Shown here: piece by piece, positions 8,427 to 16,604 of the stretch
Layout of the letters: each line of letters opens with the position of its first letter
Numbering within the stretch: the stretch's first letter is position 1
Origin: Bacilli bacterium
GTDB taxonomy: Bacteria > Bacillota_I > Bacilli_A > RF39 > UBA660
NCBI GenBank assembly: GCA_900753325.1
Contig: CAADYO010000022.1
Coordinates: 1 to 31,019 of the forward strand
Length of the DNA stretch: 31,019 nt
Reading direction: 5' to 3'
Notes under the pieces: model-generated
Seen by the model: the letters and a program-made list of their open reading frames with translations, nothing else
What the model was told of the DNA's origin: nothing
Databases searched by the model: none
Made by a program: the position numbers and the translations under genes

Positions 8427-9221
8427 TTATATTCTAGCAATCATCAAATTACTTGATGAATATCTTTTAAGTCCCTTATTAAATATAAAGAAAGCACCAC
8501 CAATAAATATCCCTGTAACCAAAGTTACCAATAAAAATAAATATATATTGAAACTTTCCATAACAGAAACTGGTATATATATACTAAGTCCAACTGGCAC
8601 AATTGTATATAGTAATACCTTTACAATTCCTTTAAATATTCCATCAGGGTATGTTGAAAATTGTATCATTAGATTATTTCCAGTACTAGCAACTAGTTCA
8701 GAATTATTAAACCAAAATCCCAAACTTCCAAGTATAATAGCAACAGAAGTAATAATTAAACAACCTGTAAATGAAAACCATGTAAATAATAAAAACTTTT
8801 TTACTGTAAATCCAGAAATGAAAAACATTGTATATCCATATAGAATATCACCTATAGCTGAAGATGAAACATCAGCTGTAATAACTCCTAATAATACATT
8901 TTTTGGTTGTACCAAAAAGGCATCAAGCTTACCTGTATTTATTGTATCTGATAGTTTATATGCACTCCTAAAAAGCAGATGTGAAAAACCATAAGTAGAT
9001 GAAGCAAAAGCCCACAGTAGTAATACCTGCTTAAGATGATATCCACCTATATTATCTTTTAATGAAAATAATATAATCCATTGAATAATAAAACTAGCAT
9101 TATTAAATATCATAAATATAATATTCATTAAAAAAGTTGTCTTATTTAGCATCTCCCTCATCAAAGAATATTTAATATATAAAAGATTAACTCGTATTTG
9201 ATTTTTAGCCGCCATTAACAT
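8427..9221 (-). CDS. ABC-2 family exporter permease (COG3694/COG4587-type), second
   Basis: A 264-residue integral membrane protein with about six hydrophobic segments. It belongs with the ABC2_membrane_6 (DUF990) permeases found in pairs behind a COG4586 ATPase. Recognisable blocks are SSAIGDILYGYTMFF and LGFWFNNSELVASTGNNL, with FSTYPDGIFKGIVKVLLYTIVP typical of this family. Its start overlaps the previous permease gene by 17 bases, so translation is coupled. The likely role is one half of a heterodimeric export channel; the substrate is unknown. Confidence 0.8.
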   Translation of the reverse strand: MLMAAKNQIRVNLLYIKYSLMREMLNKTTFLMNIIFMIFNNASFIIQWIILFSLKDNIGGYHLKQVLLLWAFASSTYGFSHLLFRSAYKLSDTINTGKLDAFLVQPKNVLLGVITADVSSSAIGDILYGYTMFFISGFTVKKFLLFTWFSFTGCLIITSVAIILGSLGFWFNNSELVASTGNNLMIQFSTYPDGIFKGIVKVLLYTIVPVGLSIYIPVSVMESFNIYLFLLVTLVTGIFIGGAFFIFNKGLKRYSSSNLMIARI

Positions 9222-9996
9222 TAAGCTGTCTCACTCCCTTTCTATATAGTAATAAACATATTAAATATGCAAAGAATAAATATATTATTTGAGAAATAAT
9301 TACCTGAATAGCCAAAGTCCAATTAAAATTAACAAATAACTTAGCTGGCCCATACGACACAACGTAAATAGGACTATAACTAACTATCGGTTGCAAAAGC
9401 TTAGGAAAAAACTCAATAGGGAAGAGTGTTCCAAGTATCAAAATAAATTTACTATATACCCAATAGAGTGGATTAGCATCTTCTATATAAAATGAAATAA
9501 GTCCTATAAAAATTATCAAAAATATACTTATAAAAGTAGCAAGTATCATTGTAATTAATACTACAAGAAATTTTAAAACACTTATATTAGGTAATCCATG
9601 TAAAGCAAATACACCAACAAAAGAACCAATAATTGCTAAAATGACAAACTTAATTGTAACACCACCTAAATGACTAAAAGCAGAATACAAAATATAGTTA
9701 TAAGGTTTATTAATATTATAAGCAATATTTCCTCCACGTACATCGTCGGCTATTTTTTTACATAAATTACGGCCATTAAGTGACATCCATAGTACTTCAG
9801 TAATGATAACATACCAAATCATTTGCTTCATACTATATCCATTTATTAACTGACTAGGATTGCTATATAAATATCCCCATAAATTATAAAATATAAGCAT
9901 TAAAACACAAAAACTAACAAATCCAGTCAAAAGATTAAATACATATTGTAAATTACTCATTATTTCAAACTTATATATTAATAAATACTTTTTCAT
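9205..9996 (-). CDS. ABC-2 family exporter permease, first
   Basis: A 263-residue membrane protein with about six membrane spans, the partner of the permease that follows. Blocks such as GRNLCKKIADDVRGGNIAYN and the late PIEFFPKLLQPIVSYSPIY match the DUF990-type ABC permeases that pair with COG4586 ATPases. Its ATG lies inside the ATGA stop/start overlap with the ATPase gene, and GGAGG precedes it, so the three genes form one tightly coupled operon. Export of a lipid, peptide or drug is plausible but unproven. Confidence 0.8.
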   Translation of the reverse strand: MKKYLLIYKFEIMSNLQYVFNLLTGFVSFCVLMLIFYNLWGYLYSNPSQLINGYSMKQMIWYVIITEVLWMSLNGRNLCKKIADDVRGGNIAYNINKPYNYILYSAFSHLGGVTIKFVILAIIGSFVGVFALHGLPNISVLKFLVVLITMILATFISIFLIIFIGLISFYIEDANPLYWVYSKFILILGTLFPIEFFPKLLQPIVSYSPIYVVSYGPAKLFVNFNWTLAIQVIISQIIYLFFAYLICLLLYRKGVRQLNVNGG

Positions 9997-10976
9997 TTTT
10001 TTCCTCCATTTTTATAAATATCACTAATAATATCTTCAAGTGGAGTATTAGAAATATTAATATCAACAATGTTATCAGTATTTAGTAATTTTAAAGCATC
10101 AGTAACACTTCTTTTCTTAGTATCAACTTCTATTTTTAAATTGTAGCCTTTATCTTTTAATATTGTAAGTCCATCTTCATCATCTAAATTAACTTTTTCC
10201 TTCATCTTTACATCAACTATTTTCTTATTTAAATAATGATATTTTAAGTTTTCCATAGAATCATCCATAACAACTTGTCCATTATTAATAATAATTACTC
10301 GTTTACATAGTTTTTCTATATCAGAAATATCATGACTTGTTAAAAAGATTGTTGTTTTATATTCCTTATTCATTCTCTTTATTAATGTACGAATATTTTC
10401 TTTAACAACAGGATCAAGTCCAATCGTCGGTTCATCCAAAAAAAGTACGCTAGGCTCATGTATCAAGGAAGCGACTATTTCACAACGAATCCTTTGACCT
10501 AAACTTAAATTTCTAACCGGAGTATTAATAAATTCCTCTAATTCAAAAACCTGTGTTAGTTCTTCAATCTTCTTTTCAACAGCATATTCGGGAATATCAT
10601 AAATTGCACCAAAAAATTTGAAGTTGTCATATGGTGTTAGATGCATCCATAATTGTTCTTTTTGACCAAATACAGTTCCTATATTATAGGCTAATTTTTT
10701 TCTCTCTTTTGTAGGATCAATATTCATTACCTTTATACTACCTTTATCAGGATATAAAATACCAGTCAACATTTTAATAGTTGTGCTTTTTCCTGCTCCA
10801 TTAGGCCCAATAAATGCAATTATTTCACCTTTATCAACTTCAAAGCTAATATTTTTAACAGCCTTAACTGTCTTATAATTTGGCTTAATAATAGACTTTA
10901 AACTACCTTTAAAACCTTTACTTTTAAGTTTAACCTTAAAGCTTTTGGACAAATTTTTCACTTCAATTATTGCCAT
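9993..10976 (-). CDS. ABC exporter ATP-binding protein (COG4586 type)
   Basis: The 327-residue ATPase has Walker A GPNGAGKST (57-65), the COG4586-like Q-loop block TVFGQKEQLW (101-110), signature LSLGQ (157-161), Walker B VLFLDEP (Asp181, Glu182) and H-loop TSHD (His215). It energises the two downstream permeases. The start has AAGGAGA upstream. It ends in TGA, the only clearly functional TGA stop seen in the window, within an ATGA overlap with the next gene. A separate promoter and a structured leader with a terminator lie about 100-200 bases upstream, so expression may be attenuated. Confidence 0.88.
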   Translation of the reverse strand: MAIIEVKNLSKSFKVKLKSKGFKGSLKSIIKPNYKTVKAVKNISFEVDKGEIIAFIGPNGAGKSTTIKMLTGILYPDKGSIKVMNIDPTKERKKLAYNIGTVFGQKEQLWMHLTPYDNFKFFGAIYDIPEYAVEKKIEELTQVFELEEFINTPVRNLSLGQRIRCEIVASLIHEPSVLFLDEPTIGLDPVVKENIRTLIKRMNKEYKTTIFLTSHDISDIEKLCKRVIIINNGQVVMDDSMENLKYHYLNKKIVDVKMKEKVNLDDEDGLTILKDKGYNLKIEVDTKKRSVTDALKLLNTDNIVDINISNTPLEDIISDIYKNGGKK

Positions 10977-10998
10977 AAAATATCTCCTTCCTTTCTCT

Positions 10999-11056
10999 AA
11001 TTCCTAACTATAAAAATATTCATTTTGCTAGAAAAAAAGTACACTAGCTAGGAATT
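10999..11056 (-). repeat. Nested dyads in the ABC operon leader
   Basis: In the transcript direction AATTCCTA (11049-11056) and TAGGAATT (10999-11006) form an outer 8-bp stem. GCTAG (11044-11048) and CTAGC (11027-11031) form an inner stem. The pair sits between the upstream terminator and the ATPase ribosome binding site, and no protein is encoded here. Confidence 0.55.
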
Positions 11057-11071
11057 ATTTATAGTCGAGCA

Positions 11072-11175
11072 AAACAAAAAGCCACTTCTAAAAAGGAAGT
11101 GACTCCGTACTTTTCGTTCGTGTAGGATTAATCCCTATGCAGCTCGATAAATCTTATGCATACTCACTCGACTTG
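11072..11175 (-). ncRNA. Unidentified structured leader or small RNA ending in a terminator
   Basis: A transcript starting near 11175 would be about 100 nt. It would end in the terminator GTCACTTC-CTTTTTA-GAAGTGGC (11081-11103) followed by TTTTTGTTTT. Upstream, AGTGA-GTA near 11164 can pair with TAC-GGAG-TCACT near 11099. That pairing uses the 5' arm of the terminator, giving an aptamer-closing stem and antiterminator arrangement. Two inner hairpins (TATGCA/TGCATA and AGG/CCT around GATTAAT) fill the closed region. It does not match the riboswitch classes I can recall (T-box, SAM, purine, TPP, FMN, glycine, lysine, yybP, ydaO, ZTP, fluoride, guanidine-I). Confidence 0.55.
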
Positions 11176-11180
11176 CCAAC

Positions 11181-11209
11181 ATCGTAGCATAAAAGCAAAT
11201 GCTTGTCAA
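11181..11209 (-). promoter_or_regulatory. Promoter of the ABC leader RNA
   Basis: A consensus -35 TTGACA (11204-11209) is separated by 17 bases from TACGAT (11181-11186), reading toward the ABC operon. Confidence 0.7.
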
Positions 11210-11228
11210 CATATTTTTGTTAACAAAA

Positions 11229-11744
11229 CTACACAATCTTTAAAAAATCAGTGATATAAGTACTATTCTCAAATTTTTTAATTTCCTTACTATCTAAAAT
11301 AAATAATTTATCTTTGTATACTAATAGTTTTTCTAGTTTTTTGTTTTTAATGTCATTACTAGCCCAACGATACATCTGAATAAGCATTCTAAGATTACAC
11401 TTATATGATGCCATTTCTATCTTAAGTTTCTGCCGTATCCATCTTTTAAAAATACGCCAATATAAAACTGCTCTTTTAAGCTTTATATAAATAATAATAT
11501 CAGCTTGAGATAAAGCTCCTTTAAAACAATCCCTACCAACATCTTCGATAATCCAATTTTTTCTTCCTATGATTTTTTTAAATAATTTATCCCTATCTGA
11601 ACTAGTTCTTTTAACATCACCGGTAATTGTTTTTTTCCATACAATAGAATCCAGTTCATAATATTTTATATTAAGCGCATATGAAATTTTTTTAGCTAAT
11701 GTAGACTTACCAGAACCAACCGGACCTAGAATATAAATTTTCAT
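11229..11744 (-). CDS. P-loop nucleotide kinase-like protein (FlaR / topology-modulation type)
   Basis: A 171-residue P-loop protein starting with MKIYILGPVGSGKST, whose Walker A motif is GPVGSGKS at 7-14. It shows the layout of the adenylate-kinase-like proteins annotated as DNA topology modulation protein FlaR: ELDSIVWKK, then WIIEDVGRD, then ADIIIYIKLKR and a basic helix with RIFKRWIRQK. The family's true substrate is not established, and the topology name is historical. It follows the HIT gene by 19 bases on the same strand. No good ribosome binding site precedes the ATG, so translation may depend on the upstream gene. Confidence 0.75.
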   Translation of the reverse strand: MKIYILGPVGSGKSTLAKKISYALNIKYYELDSIVWKKTITGDVKRTSSDRDKLFKKIIGRKNWIIEDVGRDCFKGALSQADIIIYIKLKRAVLYWRIFKRWIRQKLKIEMASYKCNLRMLIQMYRWASNDIKNKKLEKLLVYKDKLFILDSKEIKKFENSTYITDFLKIV

Positions 11745-11763
11745 AAGTAAACGTTTATCAAAA

Positions 11764-12225
11764 CTATTTAAAAGAACTTCTTAATTGATCAATTTTACCT
11801 TGATCCTTAACATATTCTCTTCTTTCTTTGACAAAGTTCTTTGATCCTCGCTTTTCGTAATCATATCTTGGTATTAGTTGCAAATGAAAATGATTCATTG
11901 GACCATCACACATTGTACATAAATAAACACTTTCGGCTCCATAAACTTCTTTAATTATGTTCATTGCTTTTTTTGCAAACACAAACATTTCCTCACACAA
12001 GTCATCAGGTATTTCCATCATGTCTTTGTAATGCGTTTTAGAAAGAATAATAGTATGACCAATGGCTCTTGGTCTATCACATAGGAAACATTCAAAATGT
12101 TCATTTTCAAATAACATTTCATCTGAATTATCTCCGTAAATAATATTATCATGTTCTCGGTTATAGCAAGTTGGACAAATGCCCATATCAGTCAACATGG
12201 CAGCAGTTAATTTTTCTTTTTCCAT
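11764..12225 (-). CDS. HIT-family nucleotide hydrolase/transferase
   Basis: This 153-residue protein has the histidine-triad core NHFHLQLIPR (His112, His114, Gln116). The HxHxQ form is usual in the GalT/Ap4A-phosphorylase-like branch, whereas HINT proteins have HxHxH. CPTC (17-20) and CFLC (46-49) could form a zinc site. HIT enzymes act on nucleotidyl linkages such as dinucleoside polyphosphates or AMP-lysine. GGAGG lies just before the ATG at 12225. It probably forms a two-gene operon with the P-loop kinase-like gene that follows. Confidence 0.82.
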   Translation of the reverse strand: MEKEKLTAAMLTDMGICPTCYNREHDNIIYGDNSDEMLFENEHFECFLCDRPRAIGHTIILSKTHYKDMMEIPDDLCEEMFVFAKKAMNIIKEVYGAESVYLCTMCDGPMNHFHLQLIPRYDYEKRGSKNFVKERREYVKDQGKIDQLRSSFK

Positions 12226-12317
12226 AATGCCTCCTAAATTAATTATACTATAAAAAACTCATAAATAGTTTTCAAAATTAATATAATTTGATAAAATTAT
12301 AAAAGGTGATGAACTTT

Positions 12318-12788
12318 ATGCTGAAAAAGTATCTAATAGTCTTTTTTGTATCAATGGTACCTTTAATAGAATTACGTGGAGCTATACCGTATGCTATAGG
12401 TTATGACTTGCCAGTTCTTCCATCTTATATTATTGCAATAATAGGTAATATGTTACCAGTACCAATTATATATCTATTTGCACGCCGTATTTTAGAGTTT
12501 GGCCAAGATAAAAAATATATTGGTAAATTTTTTACCTGGTGTCTAAAAAAAGGTGAAGCAGGAGGGAAAAAACTTCAAGAATCAGCTGGAAAGGGTCTTT
12601 ACTGGGCTTTATTTATTTTTGTTGGAATCCCACTTCCTGGAACTGGAGCATGGACTGGTACTTTAGCTGCCTCAATCTTAGATATGGATTTTAAGAAAAG
12701 TATAATTGCTGTAATGGGTGGAGTAATACTTGCTGGTATTATCATGGGAATTATCTCTCTTGGCGTGTTTAAAGGTATCTTAGGATAA
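12318..12788 (+). CDS. Small multidrug-export-like membrane protein (COG2426)
   Basis: A 156-residue membrane protein with about four hydrophobic segments. Characteristic blocks are VPLIELRGAIPYAIG near the start and PLPGTGAWTGTLAASIL in the second half, both hallmarks of the COG2426 / Sm_multidrug_ex family (PF06695). The export role in the family name is weakly supported. The ATG at 12318 is chosen because GGTGAT ends 7 bases before it; an upstream GTG at 12306 falls inside the ribosome binding site. It is divergent from the HIT gene and convergent with the MazG-like gene. Confidence 0.8.
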   Translation: MLKKYLIVFFVSMVPLIELRGAIPYAIGYDLPVLPSYIIAIIGNMLPVPIIYLFARRILEFGQDKKYIGKFFTWCLKKGEAGGKKLQESAGKGLYWALFIFVGIPLPGTGAWTGTLAASILDMDFKKSIIAVMGGVILAGIIMGIISLGVFKGILG

Positions 12789-12792
12789 ATAA

Positions 12793-12834
12793 AAAAACTG
12801 GTTGCTTTAACCAAGCATCCAATTTTTTTATTGT
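12793..12834. terminator. Bidirectional terminator
   Basis: GGTTGCTT-TAACC-AAGCATCC (one mismatch) is flanked by T7 on the plus strand and by a T7 tract on the minus strand, between convergent genes. Confidence 0.75.
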
Positions 12835-12835
12835 A

Positions 12836-13168
12836 TTATTTATTGTCTATAACTTTTTCAAGAAAAATTCTTTCTTCAAACGCTCCATTGGTTGCCGCCT
12901 TTTTGTCAGCAGCAATTATTATATCATCTAAGCTAAATCCTCTGACTCCGGCCATAGCCCTAATTAGTTCTAGTTTATCTGCTAGTTCTTTTTTTATTTC
13001 ATCATTAGTATCAGCAAGTCTTACTTCTTCCAATTCTTCCTTATCTTTTTCTAACAAGTACTGCCAATACTCATCATCATTTAAAGTTCTATAAATTGCT
13101 TTTTCACCAGTATTTTCAATTATTTTAGGAATATTATCTCTAACTAATTTTCTATATATTCTTTCTAT
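12836..13168 (-). CDS. MazG-like house-cleaning NTP pyrophosphatase with apparent AUA start
   Basis: The 110-residue product reads as a complete member of the phosphoribosyl-ATP pyrophosphohydrolase-like / MazG family: RKLVRDNIPKIIENTG near the start, then EYWQYLLEKDKEELEEV, then the acidic EIKKELADKLELI helix and GAFEERIFLEKV at the end. Such enzymes hydrolyse non-canonical NTPs. No ATG, GTG or TTG lies before the conserved N-terminal block. The codon after the GAGGTGAT ribosome binding site is ATA at 13166-13168, giving (M/I)ERIYRKLVRD. An internal TTG at 13057 would delete the conserved KLVRDxIP block. I therefore infer an AUA start or a recent ATG to ATA loss. Confidence 0.72.
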   Translation of the reverse strand: MERIYRKLVRDNIPKIIENTGEKAIYRTLNDDEYWQYLLEKDKEELEEVRLADTNDEIKKELADKLELIRAMAGVRGFSLDDIIIAADKKAATNGAFEERIFLEKVIDNK

Positions 13169-13211
13169 ACTATCACCTCACCAATTATATAATTAATTTA
13201 AGCAAAAAGTC

Positions 13212-13934
13212 CTATTTTAGTTTTGAAAAAACATCTTCTAGTCTATCATGAATAATCAAATCGGCCTTACCTTCATATGCCGTTAAACTACCATTTATAA
13301 TAACTAAATGTTTTCCATCAAACATTCTAACTAAACTAGCGGCAGGCTCAACTGTCAATGATGTCCCAGCAACTATTAACAAGTCAGCTTTATTTATATA
13401 ATCCATCGCTACAACAAAAGAAGTAGGTAATTGTTCGCCATATAAAACAACGTCAGGTTTAATTATACCACCGCAACTACATTTTGGTATACCCTTGCTG
13501 TTAAAGACATATTCAGCAGAATAACTTTTTCCACAATCTATACAATGATTTTTATATACGGTTCCATGTATTTCTAAAACATTTTTACTACCAGCTTTTT
13601 GATGTAATCCGTCGATATTTTGTGTAATAATTGCCTCCAACTTTTTTTCTTTTTCTAACTTTGCTAAATATTTATGTATAACATTAGGTTTAGCATCCAA
13701 GCAATTCATCTTATCTTTGTAAAAATCAAAAAACATTTTTGGATTGCTTTTAAATAAATCAATACTTAACATATATTCTGGTGGCAAATCAGTAGGGTAG
13801 TCCTTTTCCCTATATAATCCATTTTTACCTCTAAAATCTTTTATTCCTGATGCTGTAGAGACACCAGCTCCACCAAAAAAAACAATATGATAAGCATTAT
13901 CAATCATTTTTTGCAATTCATCAATTTTATTCAA
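13212..13934 (-). CDS. cobB: Sir2-family NAD-dependent protein deacylase
   Basis: A 240-residue sirtuin. Visible elements are GAGVSTASGIKDFRG (22-36, NAD binding), TQNID (104-108), EIHG with catalytic His123, the structural zinc cysteines Cys131, Cys134, Cys152 and Cys154, and AGTSLTVEPAA near the end. It removes acyl groups from protein lysines using NAD+. All catalytic residues are present and the length is normal for bacterial class U/III sirtuins. The ATG at 13934 follows an AAGGATG ribosome binding site. It is downstream of metK on the same strand but separated by the metK terminator, so it probably has its own promoter. Confidence 0.9.
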   Translation of the reverse strand: MNKIDELQKMIDNAYHIVFFGGAGVSTASGIKDFRGKNGLYREKDYPTDLPPEYMLSIDLFKSNPKMFFDFYKDKMNCLDAKPNVIHKYLAKLEKEKKLEAIITQNIDGLHQKAGSKNVLEIHGTVYKNHCIDCGKSYSAEYVFNSKGIPKCSCGGIIKPDVVLYGEQLPTSFVVAMDYINKADLLIVAGTSLTVEPAASLVRMFDGKHLVIINGSLTAYEGKADLIIHDRLEDVFSKLK

Positions 13935-13965
13935 GCTATCACATCCTTCATATAAAATTATAGCA

Positions 13966-13992
13966 CAAAAAACGAACTATAATAAGTTCGTT
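13966..13992 (-). terminator. Intrinsic terminator of metK
   Basis: On the minus strand AACGAACT-TATTA-TAGTTCGTT runs into TTTTTTG, immediately after the metK stop at 13996. Confidence 0.85.
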
Positions 13993-13995
13993 ATT

Positions 13996-15021
13996 TTAAT
14001 CACTAAAATGTCCAAATTTTGCCTTATCTTCATAACAAATATTCTTTAAGTTAAGATCCTTAATAATATTTTTAGGTTTACATTCTTCATATAAAGATTG
14101 TGGTGCCTCTACATTTCCTAAATTAGTTTTAATATAAATTGCTAAAGGTTCTTCGATGCCTATTGCATATGATAATTGAACTAAACACCATTTATATTCA
14201 TCTTTAGAAGTAACGATTTTTTTAGCAATTTCTCTTGCTTTATAAGCACCAGATCTATCCACTTTTGAAGGATCTTTACCAGAAAAAGCTCCGCCACCAA
14301 CACTAGCAAAAGATTGATAACTATCAACAACAATTTTTCTTCCTGTAAGACCAGCATCTCCTTCAAAACCACCAATAAAGAATCTTCCAGTTGGATTAAT
14401 TAAGAATTTTTCTACCTCAATTTCATACTCTGCACAAATGTTTTTACATATATCAATTAATATCTTATCTGTTTCTTCTCTTTCTTTTTCAGTATTTTGA
14501 TAGCAAATTGTAAAATCTTTAATCTTTAACAACTTATCATTATCATCATAAATACCAGTTATTTGACACTTTCCATCTGCCAAGAAGCGTCTATCGTGTT
14601 GTCTAAGTTTGTCATATTCTCGACTTAGTCTTTGTAAAATAACCATTGCTGTTGGTAAAAGCTCCTTAGTGTCTTTACATGCGTAGCCAAACATCATACC
14701 ATTATCTCCAGCACCATTAACCTCATCATTTGTACCAAGTGCAATATCTTCACTCTGTCTTCCTAAATTGTCAATAACCTCATAGTTGTCATCATATCCA
14801 ACATCTTTTAACACTCTCTTTACAATATTTGGAATGTCAAGCTTTGCCTTTGTAGTAACCTCCCCAGTTACAAATATTTTACCTTTTCCTCCCATTACTT
14901 CAGCTGCACATCTAGAATTCTTATCATACTTTAAACATTCATCTAAAATTGCATCACTAATTTGATCACATACTTTATCTGGGTGACCTCTAAATACTAT
15001 CTCATTACTGTATAGTTTCAT
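13996..15021 (-). CDS. metK: S-adenosylmethionine synthetase
   Basis: A 341-residue methionine adenosyltransferase that makes SAM from methionine and ATP. It shows GHPDKVCDQISDAILDE (N-terminal ATP/metal motif), GAGDNGMMFGYAC, the central NPTGRFFIGG, GDAGLTGRKIVVD and GGGAFSGKDPSKVDRS (the P-loop-like signature). It is about 40-50 residues shorter than typical bacterial MetK, mostly through trimmed loops and C-terminus; the core motifs are intact. AAGGAG lies before the ATG. The SAM-I riboswitch directly upstream shows that it is repressed when SAM is abundant. It probably supplies the radical SAM and methyltransferase enzymes. Confidence 0.93.
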   Translation of the reverse strand: MKLYSNEIVFRGHPDKVCDQISDAILDECLKYDKNSRCAAEVMGGKGKIFVTGEVTTKAKLDIPNIVKRVLKDVGYDDNYEVIDNLGRQSEDIALGTNDEVNGAGDNGMMFGYACKDTKELLPTAMVILQRLSREYDKLRQHDRRFLADGKCQITGIYDDNDKLLKIKDFTICYQNTEKEREETDKILIDICKNICAEYEIEVEKFLINPTGRFFIGGFEGDAGLTGRKIVVDSYQSFASVGGGAFSGKDPSKVDRSGAYKAREIAKKIVTSKDEYKWCLVQLSYAIGIEEPLAIYIKTNLGNVEAPQSLYEECKPKNIIKDLNLKNICYEDKAKFGHFSD

Positions 15022-15082
15022 TTCATACTCCTTCTTTCTAAATATATTAAATCTTAGTCATCTAAGATATTTTTACATCTTA

Positions 15083-15206
15083 TAAAAAAATGTCCAAGAT
15101 AACTTACCTTGGACATTTAAAGTTACCTTATAGATCTAGCTTTACCACCTAAACTAATAGGTTGGTGTGACTTCATAGGGCTAGTCCCTCCATCACTCTT
15201 TATAAG
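15083..15206 (-). promoter_or_regulatory. SAM-I (S-box) riboswitch with terminator, controlling metK
   Basis: The minus-strand RNA has the S-box landmarks: P1 CTTATA (15201-15206) pairing with TATAAG (15127-15132), GATGGAGGGACTAGCCC, ATGAAGTCACACCAACC, and GGTGGTAAAGCTAGAT. A downstream terminator, AAATGTCCAAGG paired with its complement and followed by T8 (15083-15117), is the expression platform. By family knowledge, SAM binding stabilises P1 and allows termination. Confidence 0.95.
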
Positions 15207-15216
15207 ATGTAACTAA

Positions 15217-15244
15217 ATTATAACATGTTTTTACATAAAAACAA
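15217..15244 (-). promoter_or_regulatory. Promoter of the metK riboswitch transcript
   Basis: -35 TTGTTT (15239-15244), a 16-base spacer and -10 TATAAT (15217-15222) lie just before the aptamer. Confidence 0.7.
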
Positions 15245-15268
15245 TACTATTTTTTCAAAAATATAAAA

Positions 15269-16531
15269 TTATATAAACAACAATAAAATAATAATGTAAC
15301 TTGTTAAAACAGCTGCTAAAGAAATAGGAATACTATATTTAAAATAATCTTTAGTATCTAAATTATAACCGTTTTTCTTTAATAAACCAATTGCTGTTAT
15401 ATTGGCAGAAGCCCCAATTGGCGTAAAATTACCACCTAGCGTTGCTCCAGCAATTAACCCATAATATAGTAGAGTAGGATTAATAGATGATGCCGCACAA
15501 ATGCCAGTAATAACAGGTAACATTGTAGCAACATAAGGAATATTATCAATAAATGCTGATATTAGAACAGATACAAAGACAATAACTGTATACATTACAA
15601 AAGGATTATCTCCAATGTTTATGAACATTTTGCTAATAGCATCAATGATACCAGCTTCCTTAATACCACCAATTACTACGAACAAACTAGCTAGTAATAA
15701 TAATGTCTCATAATCAATTTCTTTAATATTAATTAGAATGGATTTAATATCCTTATTTTTAATAACTTTAATAACTAAACCAACTACAAAATAGAATGTA
15801 CAAATAAGTCCATTAGTAAGTTTGCTTTTATTATCAACAAATGATGCAATAATAAGTGAAATGATTGTTAAACATAATAAAATAGTTGGTATATAATCAT
15901 TAACTTTAGTGTTACCTTCATATTTTAGTTTCTTAGTTTCTCTTCTTTGTAAGTAAGCAAGTACAAGTGTAGCTGCAATTAGACTAAACTGAACTATAAA
16001 AAATAAACCAATTTTGCCATCGAAAAAGAAAAAATCAAAAAAATTCATATTGACTTCTTTTGCGAGTAACAAAGATGTAGTATCACCGGTAAGAGTTGCA
16101 GCACCTTCTAAATTTGAAAATATTGAAATACATATCAATGGTATAACTGGTGATACTTTGAATTTCTTTGCAACCACTAAAACAATAGGTGCAATTATTA
16201 AAACTGTTGCTACATTATCAATGAAAGCTGAAACAATACCAGCAAATACTGCCAAGATTATAGTCATCCACTTAATATTAGAAGCCTTCTTGATTAATTT
16301 ATCTGAAATCAAGTCTGGCATCTTTGATTCTATAAACAGTGATACAGTACCCATTGTTCCAAGTATCATAAGAAGTACATTAAAGTCAATTTCTAAAAAT
16401 ATTTTTTGCACTGGTAAAATACCAAATACTACAAAAATAATAGCGGCACCAAGTGCAATATAATGTTTATATTTTGGTATAGAAAGCATCAAAATATAAG
16501 TTAAAATAAAAATTATTAATGCAAATATCAT
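15269..16531 (-). CDS. ArsB/NhaD-superfamily ion transporter
   Basis: A 420-residue permease with about 11 membrane segments and two internally similar halves. The paired re-entrant motifs are SAFIDNVATVLIIAP in the first half and SAFIDNIPYVATMLPV in the second, each with the conserved Asp-Asn. ATLTGDTTSLL and GATLGGNFTPIGASANI complete the two transport-site halves. This is the ion-transporter (IT) superfamily pattern of NhaD Na+/H+ antiporters, ArsB and SLC13 carriers. The substrate cannot be settled; no arsR or arsC gene is nearby, so arsenite export has no contextual support. GAGGTG precedes the ATG at 16531. It follows the metK riboswitch region but is a separate transcription unit upstream. 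Confidence 0.85.
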   Translation of the reverse strand: MIFALIIFILTYILMLSIPKYKHYIALGAAIIFVVFGILPVQKIFLEIDFNVLLMILGTMGTVSLFIESKMPDLISDKLIKKASNIKWMTIILAVFAGIVSAFIDNVATVLIIAPIVLVVAKKFKVSPVIPLICISIFSNLEGAATLTGDTTSLLLAKEVNMNFFDFFFFDGKIGLFFIVQFSLIAATLVLAYLQRRETKKLKYEGNTKVNDYIPTILLCLTIISLIIASFVDNKSKLTNGLICTFYFVVGLVIKVIKNKDIKSILINIKEIDYETLLLLASLFVVIGGIKEAGIIDAISKMFINIGDNPFVMYTVIVFVSVLISAFIDNIPYVATMLPVITGICAASSINPTLLYYGLIAGATLGGNFTPIGASANITAIGLLKKNGYNLDTKDYFKYSIPISLAAVLTSYIIILLLFI

Positions 16532-16604
16532 GAAAACACCTCACTATCAATAATAACATATAAAAAAACGAAAATACAAGAAATACTAAATTTCTTCAAA
16601 CGCA

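Noticed and set aside
11072..11209. T-box or SAM riboswitch identity for the ABC leader
   Set aside because: The T-box antiterminator sequence (GGTGG-type) and S-box landmarks are absent; the true S-box is at 15083-15206.
12831..13094. Plus-strand Ser/Leu-rich frame of 87 codons
   Set aside because: It is antisense to the MazG-like gene, whose family motifs are clear.
15269..16531. Arsenite exporter (arsB)
   Set aside because: The fold is shared with NhaD and SLC13-type carriers, and there are no arsR, arsC or arsA neighbours to support arsenic.
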